This document shows, in pieces, positions 29,645 to 38,733 of a stretch of DNA of 39,698 bases. Made by a program: the position numbers and the translations under genes. Where the stretch lies: the NCBI GenBank assembly GCA_050699035.1, contig JBOHDE010000007.1:1-39698 (forward strand), given 5' to 3'. Within the stretch, counting starts at the first letter, position 1. Each line of letters begins with the position of its first letter. The stretch comes from WHTB01 sp050699035. Lineage in GTDB: Bacteria; Actinomycetota; Actinomycetes; Propionibacteriales; Nocardioidaceae. Below the pieces are notes generated by a model. The model searched no databases. It worked only from the letters and a program-made list of their open reading frames with translations, and was not told the origin of the DNA.

Positions 29645-31948
29645 GTGTCCCCAGCAGCCGTAGTGCGTCTCCTGATCGCGGTCGCGATCATCGGAGTCTC
29701 GACGTTCCTCGTGGTCACCAAGGACCCTCGCCTTGGTCTCGACCTGAGCGGCGGTACGCAGATCGTGGTCGAGACGCAGTCGACCGAGCGCACGGAGGCG
29801 ACCTCGGCCGCGACCGACCGGGTCCGCGATGTGCTGGACCGCCGGGTCAACGCGCTCGGCATCGCCGAGTCGAGCCTGAGCCGCTCCGGCGAGCGGCGGA
29901 TCATCGTCGAGCTGCCCGGTGTGCAGGACCCGCGGGAGGCGGCCGAGACGTTGGGCCGTACCGCCCAGCTCACCTTCCACCCGGTGCTCGCCGTCGCGAC
30001 CGAGGGCCAGAAACCCAAGGAGAACGAGAAGGTCCTGCCGGACGAGGACGGCGCGCCGATCGTGATCGGCGCCGAGGCGCTCGCCGGCGAGGACGTCAGC
30101 AAGGCCCGCGGAGTCTCCGACGAGACCGGCAACTGGACCGTCGACGTCAGCTTCCGCGGCGGCGGTGACAAGTGGCAGCGGCTCACCGGCGAGGCCGCCT
30201 GCAACCCGCCGGGTGACCCGAAACGCCGGGTCGCCATCGTCCTCGACGACAAGGTCATCTCCTCACCGCAGGTCAACGAGAGTGTCGGCTGCAACGTCGG
30301 CATCGCCGGTGGGAAGACGTCGATCACTGGCGGGTTCACGGCCAAGAGCGCGAAGGACCTCGGCGCGCTGATCGAGGGCGGCTCGCTGCCGCTGCCGGTC
30401 GAGATCATCGAGCAGCGCACGGTCGGAGCCACGCTCGGCGATGCGGCCATCGACGCGAGCTTCAAGGCCGGCATCATCGGCATCGCGCTGACCGGGCTGT
30501 TCATCGTCTTCGTCTACCGGCTGATGGGGCTGCTGGCGACCATCGCCCTCGCCTCGTACGCGCTGATCTCCTATGCCGCTCTGCTCGGCCTCGGCGCGAC
30601 CCTGACCCTGCCCGGCCTGGCCGGTTTCGTGCTCGCTATCGGGATGGCGATCGACGCGAACGTTCTCGTCTTCGAGCGAGCAAGGGAGGAGTACGCCGAA
30701 CGCAAGAGCAGCGGACTCAGGACGGCGTTGCAGATCGGCTTCAATAAGGCGTGGAGCGCGATCATCGACTCCAACGTGACCACGCTGCTCGCCGCGGGAC
30801 TGTTGTTCTTCCTGGCCAGCGGGCCGGTCCGCGGCTTCGGTGTCACGCTGTCGCTCGGTGTGCTTGCGTCGATGATCTCGGCCCTGATCATCGCCCGTGC
30901 TCTCACCGAGTGGATGGCGTCGACGTCGTTCGTCTCCAAGCGGCCGCGCATCACCGGCATCTCCGACATCGGCCGGGTCCGGCAGTGGCTGGAGGACCGG
31001 GCACCCCGCCTGGTGCAGCGGGCGACGCTGTGGGTCGGGGTGTCGGTCGCCGTGGTGCTGGTCGCGGTCGCGGGCATGTTCGTACGTGGTCTCGACCTGG
31101 GCGTCGAGTTCACCGGCGGTCGGGTGGTCGAGTACTCCTCGGCCACGCAGATGGATGTCGACGAGGCGCGGCAGGCGGTCGCGGACGCCGGTCACCCACG
31201 GGCGATCGTGCAGGAGTCCGACGGTGAGGACATCACCGTGCGCACCGGCAAGATCAGCAACGACGAGCAGGTCGAGATCCAAGAGGCCCTCGGTGGGCTC
31301 GGCGCCGGGGAGATCACCAAGGAGCGCGACGAGCTGATCGGGCCGAGCCTCGGCAGCGAGCTGAAGCGCAACGCACTGATCGCCCTCGGCGTCGCGCTGC
31401 TCGCCCAGATGCTCTACCTCGCAATCCGCTTCCGGTGGACGTTCAGTGTCGCCGCCGTGCTGGCGATGGTGCACGACGTCGCGCTGGTCGTCGGCGTGTT
31501 CGCCTGGCTCAACAAGCCGATCGACGGCGTCTTCCTGGCGGCGGCACTCAGCATCATCGGTCTGTCGGTCAACGACACCGTCGTGGTGTTCGACCGGATC
31601 CGAGAGGTGTGGCGGGAGCCCAAGGGCCGGTCGTTCGCGGACGTGTCCAACCTGGCGTGTCTGCAGACCATCCCTCGCACGGTCAACACCGGCCTCGGGT
31701 CGATGTTCATCCTTGCTGCGTTGGTGATCCTCGGCGGCGACTCACTCAAGGACTTCGCCCTCGCCCTGCTGATCGGTCTTGTCGCCGGCACGTACTCCTC
31801 GGTCTTCACCGCGACCCCGCTGGCGATCATGATGCACACCTGGTCGAAGGAGGCGACACCTTCGGGCCAGGCCAAGGCCGAGCAGCGCCGCAAGAAGGTC
31901 GACCCGTACGGCGGCGGTCAGAAGGACGACAGCGGCGCCGTCATCTGA
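29645..31948 (+). CDS. secDF: Fused protein translocase subunit SecDF
   Basis: The 767-residue protein joins SecD and SecF in one chain. SecD part: TM1 with LGLDLSGGTQIVVETQ, a shortened periplasmic P1 region, then five TM helices containing FVLAIGMAIDANVLVFERAR (the D4-type motif with the proton-path Asp). SecF part: from about 460, GLDLGVEFTGGRVVEYS, then five TM helices with LSIIGLSVNDTVVVFDRIRE. It uses the proton-motive force to pull secreted proteins through SecYEG. Actinobacteria normally carry separate secD and secF near ruvB/relA, so this is probably a second, fused set. The start is GTG; a TATGCT -10 box lies at 29604-29609. Confidence 0.9.
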   Translation: MSPAAVVRLLIAVAIIGVSTFLVVTKDPRLGLDLSGGTQIVVETQSTERTEATSAATDRVRDVLDRRVNALGIAESSLSRSGERRIIVELPGVQDPREAAETLGRTAQLTFHPVLAVATEGQKPKENEKVLPDEDGAPIVIGAEALAGEDVSKARGVSDETGNWTVDVSFRGGGDKWQRLTGEAACNPPGDPKRRVAIVLDDKVISSPQVNESVGCNVGIAGGKTSITGGFTAKSAKDLGALIEGGSLPLPVEIIEQRTVGATLGDAAIDASFKAGIIGIALTGLFIVFVYRLMGLLATIALASYALISYAALLGLGATLTLPGLAGFVLAIGMAIDANVLVFERAREEYAERKSSGLRTALQIGFNKAWSAIIDSNVTTLLAAGLLFFLASGPVRGFGVTLSLGVLASMISALIIARALTEWMASTSFVSKRPRITGISDIGRVRQWLEDRAPRLVQRATLWVGVSVAVVLVAVAGMFVRGLDLGVEFTGGRVVEYSSATQMDVDEARQAVADAGHPRAIVQESDGEDITVRTGKISNDEQVEIQEALGGLGAGEITKERDELIGPSLGSELKRNALIALGVALLAQMLYLAIRFRWTFSVAAVLAMVHDVALVVGVFAWLNKPIDGVFLAAALSIIGLSVNDTVVVFDRIREVWREPKGRSFADVSNLACLQTIPRTVNTGLGSMFILAALVILGGDSLKDFALALLIGLVAGTYSSVFTATPLAIMMHTWSKEATPSGQAKAEQRRKKVDPYGGGQKDDSGAVI

Positions 31949-31954
31949 ACCCGG

Positions 31955-32011
31955 TGAGTGTGACGTTTTCGACGCGACACGCTGGCGTGTCTGTCGAAGT
32001 CGTCACACTCA
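31955..32011. repeat. 57-bp dispersed palindrome, copy 2
   Basis: It is identical to 21753-21809 except for one base (AAGTCGTC instead of AAGACGTC). It starts seven bases after the SecDF stop and ends 10 bases before the paaN stop, so again it fills a convergent gap. Confidence 0.9.
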
Positions 32012-32021
32012 GCGGGAGGGG

Positions 32022-33701
32022 TCAGAGGTGGCGGCGGGACTGGACGATGCGGAACCGGCCGGCGACATAGGCGCCGTCGGTGTAGGACGCGTTGGCGGAC
32101 GGGTTGGCCCCGGTGCCGTGGAAGTCGCTGAAAGCCGCCGACTGGTTGACGAACACCTGGCCGGTGAGGTTCTCGCTCAGCGCCACCCCGGCGTCGAGGG
32201 CGGCCGACCGCATCCGCGCCACCACCTCGTCGGACGTCGAGTAGACCGCGGCGGTCATCGCGCCGTGCTCCAGCACGGTCCGGCGGAACGTCTCGATCGA
32301 CTCCTCGGTGCCGGACGTACGGATGAGGTACGACACCGGGCCGAAGCACTCGGTCTCGTAGATGTCGCTGTCCTTGACGTCGATGGCCAGCACGGTCGGC
32401 GTGCGCACGGTCGCGTCGTCGTACGCGGGGTGCGGGACCTCCCGCGACGCGAGCACGACCTCGGCCGACTCCGGGAGTGACCCGAGCCGCTCGAGGACCC
32501 CGGCGTTGACGACGCCACCGAGCAGCTCGACCGCCTTCGTGTCGTCGCCGAGCAGCTTGCCGAGACCGGCCGCGATGCCGGCCCCCACGTCGTCGAACGA
32601 CCGGTGCCCGTCGTCGGTGTCGATCCCGTCGGCCGGCACCAGGATGTTCTGCGGGGCGGTGCACATCTGGCCGCTGTAGAGCGCCAGCGAGAAGGCCAGG
32701 TTGAAGCACATGCCCTTGAACGAGTCGGTCGAGTCGATCACCACGGTGTTGACGCCGGACTTCTCCGTGTACACCTGCGCCTGGGTGGCGTGCTGCTCCA
32801 GCCAGTCCCCGAACGCGCTGGACCCGGTGAAGTCGACCAGCTTGACCTCCGGCCGGGTGGCGAGGACCTTGGCGAGACCGTCGGCCGGGTCCTCGGCGGC
32901 CAGGGTGACCAGGTTGCGGTCGAAGCCGAGCTCGCCGAGCACCTCCTGCGCCACCTGCACGGTGATCGCCAGCGGCAGCACGGCACCGGGATGCGGCTTG
33001 ACCACGACCGGGTTGCCGGTGACGAGCGAGGCGAACAGGCCCGGCCAGGAGTTCCAGGTCGGGAACGTGTTGCAGCCGATCACCAGTGCGACACCGCGGG
33101 GGACGGGCGTGAACGTCTTCTCCATCCGGAGCGGCTCGCCTCGGCCCGGCTTCTCCCAGACGGCGGTCTCCGGGTGCCGGGTCATCTCGGCGTACGCGTA
33201 GGCCAGCGCCTCCAGGGCCCGGTCGAGCGCATGGGCGCCGCCGGCCTGGAACGCCATCACGAACGCCTGTCCACTGGTGTGCTGCACGGCGTTGGCGAGC
33301 TCGAACACCCGCGCATGCAGCCGGGCCAGGATCTCCATGCAGGCAACGGTTCGCGCCGTCGGCCCGGCGTCACGCCAGGCCGGCAGCCCGACCCGCGCAG
33401 CCTCGATCAGCGCGTCGACGCCGGCTGGAGCGACCCGGGCATAGCGCACGTCGAGCGGCAGACCGAACGGCGACTTCTCGGTCGCGACGACGCCGTCGGC
33501 GCCCGGCGTCTGCAGCGGGAACTCGCCGCCGAGCAGGGCCTCGAAGGCCGCCTGGCCCTCGGGCGCAGCCGTCTCGCCGTAGACCCGCGGGCTGGGCGAC
33601 TCGGGGTACGCCGAGAAGTAGGCCCGGCTGCGGATCGCCTCCAGGGCCTGGTCCAGCAGCGGACGGTGGCGCGACTCGAGATCCGAGACGGTCTGGCTCA
33701 T
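32022..33701 (-). CDS. paaN: Phenylacetic acid degradation protein PaaN (aldehyde dehydrogenase family)
   Basis: The 559-residue protein starts at ATG 33701 behind AGGAAG. It is an ALDH-fold enzyme: FTGS at 291-294, Glu313 in YTEKSG and catalytic Cys347 in SGQMCTAPQ, with the PaaN-type N-terminus (VYGETAAPEGQAAFEALLGG) and no C-terminal MaoC hydratase domain as in PaaZ. This matches the actinobacterial PaaN (TIGR02288) family, thought to oxidise the ring-opened semialdehyde of the phenylacetyl-CoA pathway to the acid. It is transcribed divergently from the GNAT-paaH-paaI-paaK operon, 104 bases away. Confidence 0.9.
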   Translation of the reverse strand: MSQTVSDLESRHRPLLDQALEAIRSRAYFSAYPESPSPRVYGETAAPEGQAAFEALLGGEFPLQTPGADGVVATEKSPFGLPLDVRYARVAPAGVDALIEAARVGLPAWRDAGPTARTVACMEILARLHARVFELANAVQHTSGQAFVMAFQAGGAHALDRALEALAYAYAEMTRHPETAVWEKPGRGEPLRMEKTFTPVPRGVALVIGCNTFPTWNSWPGLFASLVTGNPVVVKPHPGAVLPLAITVQVAQEVLGELGFDRNLVTLAAEDPADGLAKVLATRPEVKLVDFTGSSAFGDWLEQHATQAQVYTEKSGVNTVVIDSTDSFKGMCFNLAFSLALYSGQMCTAPQNILVPADGIDTDDGHRSFDDVGAGIAAGLGKLLGDDTKAVELLGGVVNAGVLERLGSLPESAEVVLASREVPHPAYDDATVRTPTVLAIDVKDSDIYETECFGPVSYLIRTSGTEESIETFRRTVLEHGAMTAAVYSTSDEVVARMRSAALDAGVALSENLTGQVFVNQSAAFSDFHGTGANPSANASYTDGAYVAGRFRIVQSRRHL

Positions 33702-33805
33702 CGGCTTCCTCCCGGGCGGGCGGTGTTACAGTCGGCCTGCATTCGCGCAGAGATTGTGTCACATGAGTACCCTCAGCCTACATCCCGCCGACGAGGTCTC
33801 CCACC

Positions 33806-34288
33806 GTGCTGCTGCGCCCGATCCGCGACGCCGACGTGGCGTCCGTGCTCACTCTCAACGCCGCGTCGGTGGACGCACTCAGCCCGCTCGACAGCGCCCG
33901 CCTGACCGACCTGCGGGCACTGACCACACGCGCCGACGTGGTAGACGTGGAGGACGAGGTCGCGGCGTTCGTCCTGGTGTTCGGGGCGTCCGTCGGCTAC
34001 GACTCGGTCAACTACCGCTGGTTCGGCGCACGCTACCCGGACTTCGCGTACCTCGACCGGATCGTGGTGGGCGAGCGGTGGCGGCGGCGTGGCATCGGGC
34101 GGCTGGTCTACAACGCTGTCGAGCAGTCCGCGGTCCCGCGCGGGCGGGTGGTCTGCGAGGTGTACGTGGAGCCGCCGAACCACGCGTCGCTGGCGTTCCA
34201 CCGCGACCGTGGGTACGTCGAGGTCGGGCGAGTGAAGCAGGAGAACGGGAAGGTCACCGCGATGTTGGTCAAGGAGCTCGCTGGATGA
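33806..34288 (+). CDS. GNAT acetyltransferase heading the paa operon
   Basis: The 160-residue protein (GTG start) is a GNAT: the acetyl-CoA binding region RIVVGERWRRRGIGRLVYNA has the R-R-G-I-G motif, followed by VEPPNHASLAFHRDRGYVEV. Its ATGA overlap with paaH and its place at the head of the operon suggest co-transcription with the phenylacetate genes, but no catabolic role for a GNAT is established. It could acetylate a CoA-ligase lysine, as some GNATs do with AMP-forming CoA ligases (PaaK is three genes downstream); this is inference. Confidence 0.8.
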   Translation: MLLRPIRDADVASVLTLNAASVDALSPLDSARLTDLRALTTRADVVDVEDEVAAFVLVFGASVGYDSVNYRWFGARYPDFAYLDRIVVGERWRRRGIGRLVYNAVEQSAVPRGRVVCEVYVEPPNHASLAFHRDRGYVEVGRVKQENGKVTAMLVKELAG

Positions 34289-35439
34289 GTGCGGTCGGAG
34301 TAGTCGGAGCCGGTGCGATGGGCGGTGGCATCGCCCAGGTCGCGGCCGTCGCCGGTGAGCAGGTGCAGGTCTGCGACACGCAGCCTGGCGCCGCCGCGGC
34401 CGGCGTCGAGCGGGTCGCCGATCGGCTGCAGCGCGAGGTCGACCGGGGCCGGATGGCGGCCGACACTGCGACCGCGGCCAGCGCCCGGGTGCACGCCGTC
34501 GACGGTGTCGCCGACCTCGCCGGCAGCGACCTCGTCATCGAGGCGGTGGTCGAGTCCCTGGAGGTCAAACGCGGCCTGTTCGAGGAGCTCGAGCGGGCCT
34601 GTCGTGACGACGCCGTGCTCGCCACCAACACCTCCACCCTGTCGGTGACCGACATCGCCGACGGGCTGGAGCACCCCGAGCGGGTCTGCGGCATGCATTT
34701 CTTCAACCCGGCACCGCTGATGCGCCTCGTCGAGGTGCCGGTCGGCGCGCTCACCAGCGACGAGGTCGCCGACCAGGTCGGAGGGTGGGCCGAGCGGTGG
34801 GGCAAGACCGCGGTGCGGTGCGCCTCCACGCCCGGCTTCATCGTCAACCGGGTGGCCCGTCCGTACTACGGGGAGGCGCAGCGCATCCTCGAGGAGGGGG
34901 TGGCCGACTGCGCCCACATCGACGCGGCGATGACGGCGGCCGGCTTCCGGATGGGGCCGTTCGCGCTGGCGGACCTGATCGGCAACGACGTCAACCTCGC
35001 GTCGGCGACATCGGTGTGGGAGCAGACCGACGAGGACCCCCGCTACGAGCCGACGCAGGCGCAGCGCTACCTGGTGGCGCGCGGCGACCTCGGCCGCAAG
35101 ACCGGCCGCGGGTGGTACGACTACGCCGCCGGTGCGCCCGAGCAGGTCGAGGTCGACGCCGACCTCGCCCGGACGGTCTGCGAGCGTATCAACGCAATGC
35201 TGGTCAACGAGGCGGCCGCGCTCGCCGACCGTGGCGAGGCGACGCCCGACGACATCGACACCGCGATGCGGCTCGGCACGAACTACCCGTTCGGCCCGCT
35301 GGCCTATGGCGACGTGTGGGGCGCGCCGCGGGTGCTCGACGTACTCACGGCACTGCACGACCGCCACCCGACCGGGCGCTACCGCCCGGCCGAGCGGCTG
35401 GTGCGGGCCGCCGCCACCGGAGCGCGGCTGCATGCCTGA
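34285..35439 (+). CDS. paaH: 3-hydroxyacyl-CoA dehydrogenase PaaH
   Basis: The 384-residue protein starts at ATG 34285 within the GNAT stop. It has an NAD-binding start GVVGAGAMGGGIAQVAA, the acyl-CoA site ATNTSTLSVTDIADGLEHPE and HFFNPAPLMRLVEV (catalytic His), and two C-terminal helical domains (GFIVNRVARPYYGEAQRILE, RMGPFALADLIGNDVN). It oxidises 3-hydroxyadipyl-CoA to 3-oxoadipyl-CoA in the lower phenylacetate route. Its last bases overlap paaI by eight. Confidence 0.92.
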   Translation: MSAVGVVGAGAMGGGIAQVAAVAGEQVQVCDTQPGAAAAGVERVADRLQREVDRGRMAADTATAASARVHAVDGVADLAGSDLVIEAVVESLEVKRGLFEELERACRDDAVLATNTSTLSVTDIADGLEHPERVCGMHFFNPAPLMRLVEVPVGALTSDEVADQVGGWAERWGKTAVRCASTPGFIVNRVARPYYGEAQRILEEGVADCAHIDAAMTAAGFRMGPFALADLIGNDVNLASATSVWEQTDEDPRYEPTQAQRYLVARGDLGRKTGRGWYDYAAGAPEQVEVDADLARTVCERINAMLVNEAAALADRGEATPDDIDTAMRLGTNYPFGPLAYGDVWGAPRVLDVLTALHDRHPTGRYRPAERLVRAAATGARLHA

Positions 35440-35872
35440 CGCCGACGCCTTGGCCCGCCGTTGCGCCGCGGTGATGTGGGCCGACGACCGCGCCTCGCAG
35501 GCACTCGGCATGGAGCTGGTCGACGTCGGTGCAGGACGGGCGGTGCTGCGCATGACGGTCCGTGCGGAGATGGCCAATGGGCACGCGATCGGCCACGGTG
35601 GGTTCACCTTCGCGTTGGCCGACTCCGCGTTCGCGTTCGCCTGCAACACCTACGACCGGCGCACCGTCGCGCATGGCTGCGACATCAGCTTCCTGGCCGC
35701 GGTCCGCGTCGGCGACGTGCTCGAGGCCCGGGCCGTCGAACGCTTCCGCGCCGGCCGCAACGGCATCTACGACGTGACGGTCCTCCGCGGCGACGACGTG
35801 GTCGCCGAGTTCCGCGGCCGCAGCCGCGAGATCGGTGGGAGGCTGACCGAGGAGGAGCGTTCCGATGGTTGA
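35432..35872 (+). CDS. paaI: Hydroxyphenylacetyl-CoA thioesterase PaaI
   Basis: The 146-residue hotdog-fold protein has the HGGFTFALADSAFAFACN motif (with the conserved Asp of the PaaI branch) and a CDISFLAAVRVGDVLEARAV strand. PaaI hydrolyses ring-epoxide-derived hydroxyphenylacetyl-CoA, a dead-end product, so that CoA is not lost when the pathway stalls. The start ATG 35432 and the 8-bp overlaps on both sides show tight translational coupling in the operon. Confidence 0.88.
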   Translation: MPDADALARRCAAVMWADDRASQALGMELVDVGAGRAVLRMTVRAEMANGHAIGHGGFTFALADSAFAFACNTYDRRTVAHGCDISFLAAVRVGDVLEARAVERFRAGRNGIYDVTVLRGDDVVAEFRGRSREIGGRLTEEERSDG

Positions 35873-37163
35873 GGCAGGCGCTGAGCTCACGACCGAGTCG
35901 CTGGCCGGTCTGCAGCTCGCCCGGATGCAGGACACGCTGCGCCGTTGCTATCAGCAGGTGCCGCACTACCGGCAGGCCTTCGACGCCGCCGAAGTGCACC
36001 CCGACGAGCTGCGGTCGCTGGCAGACCTGGCCCGTTTTCCCCTTACCGCCAAGGCAGATCTGCGCGCCAACTACCCGTTCGGGATGTTCGCTGTCCCGCG
36101 CGAGGAGGTCGTACGCATCCATGCCTCGTCGGGCACGACCGGGCAGCCCACCGTGGTCGGCTACACCCAGGCCGACATCGACATGTGGGCCGACGTGATG
36201 GCTCGCTCGATCGCCGCCGCCGGTGGTCGCCGTGGAGACCTCGTGCACGTGGTCTACGGCTACGGCCTCTTCACCGGTGGGCTCGGCGCGCACTACGGCG
36301 CCGAACGGCTCGGCTGCACCGTCGTACCCGTCTCTGGCGGGATGACCGAGCGCCAGGTGCAGCTGATCCAGGACTTCCGGCCACGCATCATCATGGTGAC
36401 CCCGTCGTACTTCCTGTCGATCGTCGACGAGATGGAGCGCCAGGGCATCGACCCGGCGACGACGTCGCTGGAGATCGGCATCTTCGGTGCGGAGCCGTGG
36501 ACCGACCAGATGCGCGGCGAGATCGAGCAACGCGGCGCCATGCAGGCCGTGGACATCTACGGGCTGTCCGAGGTGATCGGGCCGGGCGTCGCGCAGGAGT
36601 CGGTGCAGACCAAGGACGGCCTGCACGTCTGGGAGGACCACTTCTACCCCGAGATCATCAACCCGGCGACCGGCCAGGCGCTGCCGGACGGCGAAGTGGG
36701 CGAGCTCGTCTTCACCTCGCTCACCAAGCAGGCGATGCCGGTCGTCCGCTACCGCACCCGCGACCTCACCCGGCTGCTCCCGGGTACGGCGCACCCGACG
36801 TTCCGCCGGATGGAGAAGGTCACCGGGCGCACCGACGACATGATGATCGTCCGCGGCGTCAACGTGTTCCCGACCCAGATCGAGGAGCAGATCCTGAAGG
36901 TCGAGGGCCTGGCCCCGCACTACCTGTGCGTGCTGACCCGGCCGGGCCGGATGGACGAGCTCACGGTCCGCGTCGAGACGCACAGCGCCGGGCTCGCGGG
37001 TGCCGAGCAGCAGCGGCTCGCCGACCGGCTGCGGACGCTCGTCAAGGACACGGTCGGGGTGACGGTCGGCGTCGAGATCACCGAGCCGCACGCGCTCGAA
37101 CGCTCACTGGGCAAGGCAAAACGGATCGACGACCAGCGCCGGGTCACGCCGTCCGAGTCGTGA
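35865..37163 (+). CDS. paaK: Phenylacetate-CoA ligase PaaK
   Basis: The 432-residue AMP-forming ligase has the ATP-binding SSGTTGQPTVVGYTQADID motif, YGLSEVIGPGVAQESVQTKD and the C-terminal hinge RTDDMMIVRGVNVFPTQIEE. It activates phenylacetate to phenylacetyl-CoA, the entry step of the pathway. It ends the visible operon; its last 20 bases overlap the convergent membrane protein gene. paaABCDE and the ring-isomerase are not in this window. Confidence 0.92.
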   Translation: MVEAGAELTTESLAGLQLARMQDTLRRCYQQVPHYRQAFDAAEVHPDELRSLADLARFPLTAKADLRANYPFGMFAVPREEVVRIHASSGTTGQPTVVGYTQADIDMWADVMARSIAAAGGRRGDLVHVVYGYGLFTGGLGAHYGAERLGCTVVPVSGGMTERQVQLIQDFRPRIIMVTPSYFLSIVDEMERQGIDPATTSLEIGIFGAEPWTDQMRGEIEQRGAMQAVDIYGLSEVIGPGVAQESVQTKDGLHVWEDHFYPEIINPATGQALPDGEVGELVFTSLTKQAMPVVRYRTRDLTRLLPGTAHPTFRRMEKVTGRTDDMMIVRGVNVFPTQIEEQILKVEGLAPHYLCVLTRPGRMDELTVRVETHSAGLAGAEQQRLADRLRTLVKDTVGVTVGVEITEPHALERSLGKAKRIDDQRRVTPSES

Positions 37164-37869
37164 CGGCCGGCCGCCCCCGGCGGACCCACGGCCAGGTCAT
37201 CAGCGCCCAGGCGACGAGCACGATCACCACTTCCCAGAGGACGTACCACGGCCACGGCCCGAGCAGGTCGAGCGCCGACGCGTCCGCCGGCTTGGCGTTG
37301 AGGAAGCCGTAGTTGGTGTCGAGCAGCCCGTTCACAGCATAGACGCTGACGGCCCAGACGGCGGTCAGTAGCACCGCACCGCGGTAGCGCGGCCAGTCCG
37401 GCGCGTACCCGAGTCCCCAGGTCAGGTAGATCGCGGCCCAGATGATCAACAGGTGCCCGGCCCAGAAGACCAGGAACCCCACGTGCGGGAAGCCCACGTC
37501 GAGCGACGGCGTGAGGAGCGCCTGCGAGGTGAGGCTGAGACCCCAGAAGTACGTCACGGCGACCGCCAGCCGGCGACGGGTCCACAGCGCGTACGCCGCC
37601 ACCATCCACGCCAAGTCACACAGCTGGATCGGCAGGTGGACGTGGACGTTGAAGCCCCGCAGCAGCAGGTCGCCGAGGGACAGCGGCACCATCACCGCGA
37701 CGATCGTCACCGCGAACGCGCGGGAGAACCGAACGCCCGCCGTCGTGACCCGATGCGACCGACCGATCCGTACGACCGCCCACGCGCCGACCACGAACGC
37801 CACCGCTGCGACGGCGTGGCTGAGCCCGTAGGACACGAACTCGTTGTCGCTGAGCAGCCAGTCGTCCAC
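37144..37869 (-). CDS. TIGR02206-family (YwaF-like) membrane protein
   Basis: The 241-residue protein (GTG start 37869) has about seven hydrophobic segments, with the family feature HVHLPIQLCDLAWMVAAYAL and LDVGFPHVGFLVFWAGHLLI, and GLLDTNYGFLNAKPADASAL near the end. TIGR02206 proteins are integral membrane proteins of unknown function. The true start is uncertain because the frame is open upstream and the ribosome site is weak. It converges with paaK. Confidence 0.75.
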   Translation of the reverse strand: MDDWLLSDNEFVSYGLSHAVAAVAFVVGAWAVVRIGRSHRVTTAGVRFSRAFAVTIVAVMVPLSLGDLLLRGFNVHVHLPIQLCDLAWMVAAYALWTRRRLAVAVTYFWGLSLTSQALLTPSLDVGFPHVGFLVFWAGHLLIIWAAIYLTWGLGYAPDWPRYRGAVLLTAVWAVSVYAVNGLLDTNYGFLNAKPADASALDLLGPWPWYVLWEVVIVLVAWALMTWPWVRRGRPAVTTRTA

Positions 37870-37882
37870 CGGAGCACTCCGC

Positions 37883-38602
37883 TCAGGTGTCCCGCAGCAG
37901 CGCGACGTCGCTGACCAGTCGGATGTGCTCACGCATCGCGAGCGCGGCGACCTCGGGGTCACCGGCCCGGATCGCGGCGGCGATCTCCCGGTGGCTGGCC
38001 AACGACACCTGGGGACGGTCGGGCTGCGAGAGCGACTCGATCCGGCTCTCCCGGATCGCGGCGGCGATGCCGCCCATCAGGTCGGCCAGCAGCGCCGAGC
38101 GGGCCGCCGCCGTGACGGCGGCGTGGAACTGCTCGTCGCCCGACAGCCCCCGCTCGCCGCGGCCGATCTCCTCGGCCATCGAGTCCAGGGCCGCGTCGAT
38201 GCGGGCCAGGTCGTCGTCGCTGCGTCGCTCGGCGGCCAGCGCCGCGATCTTGGTCTCCAAGGCCTCGCGGGCGTCGATCACATCCGGCAGCCGGCGCTGG
38301 TGCGCCGCCGCGGCCGACATCACGGCGGCGTCGGTGCGCGACTCCTGGAGGATCGCACCTTCCCCGTGTCGAACGGCGATCAGGCCCTGCACCTCGAGCA
38401 CGACGAGGGCCTGCCGTACCGAGGCCCGGCTCACCCCGAGGTCGGACGCCAGCTCTCGCTCGGGTGGCAGCCGGTCGCCGGGCTTGAGGTCGAGCTCGTG
38501 GACGAGCGCGAGCAGCCGCTCCACCAACTGTTCGTAGAGCCGCGAACGTTGCAGCGGCCGGAGCGCGCGCGGCGTCCGGCTCGATTCCGCTGGCTCCGAC
38601 AC
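37883..38602 (-). CDS. GntR-family regulator, FadR/FCD subfamily
   Basis: The GTG at 38602 follows GGGGGA and gives 239 residues. The winged helix is at about 25-85 (YEQLVERLLALVHELDLKPG, LPPERELASDLGVSRASVRQ) and a C-terminal all-helical FCD domain (DAREALETKIAALAAERRSD, DEQFHAAVTAAARSALLADL, HREIAAAIRAGDPEVAALAM). Its metal/ligand-binding His residues are present. It is divergent from the CoA-transferase at 38734, with a palindrome and promoter between them, and probably represses that gene until an organic-acid ligand binds. It lies 13 bases after the start codon of the membrane protein on the same strand. Confidence 0.88.
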   Translation of the reverse strand: MSEPAESSRTPRALRPLQRSRLYEQLVERLLALVHELDLKPGDRLPPERELASDLGVSRASVRQALVVLEVQGLIAVRHGEGAILQESRTDAAVMSAAAAHQRRLPDVIDAREALETKIAALAAERRSDDDLARIDAALDSMAEEIGRGERGLSGDEQFHAAVTAAARSALLADLMGGIAAAIRESRIESLSQPDRPQVSLASHREIAAAIRAGDPEVAALAMREHIRLVSDVALLRDT

Positions 38603-38661
38603 AGGTCCCCCTTGGGGCCACCCGCAGCGCGGGTGACCGCTCCACCTAGCGATCCGACCAC

Positions 38662-38710
38662 TTGACACGAGCGTACCCGTGCGGCCAATCTCTCAGTGGC
38701 TCAGCCACTG
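38662..38710 (+). promoter_or_regulatory. Promoter and palindrome before the CoA-transferase
   Basis: TTGACA (38662-38667) and CAATCT (38686-38691) are 18 bases apart. Just downstream CAGTGGC-TCA-GCCACTG (38694-38710) is a perfect 7-bp inverted repeat, well placed to block transcription and likely bound by the adjacent FCD-type regulator. Confidence 0.6.
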
Positions 38711-38733
38711 GGCCAACGACAAGGATCCTACCT

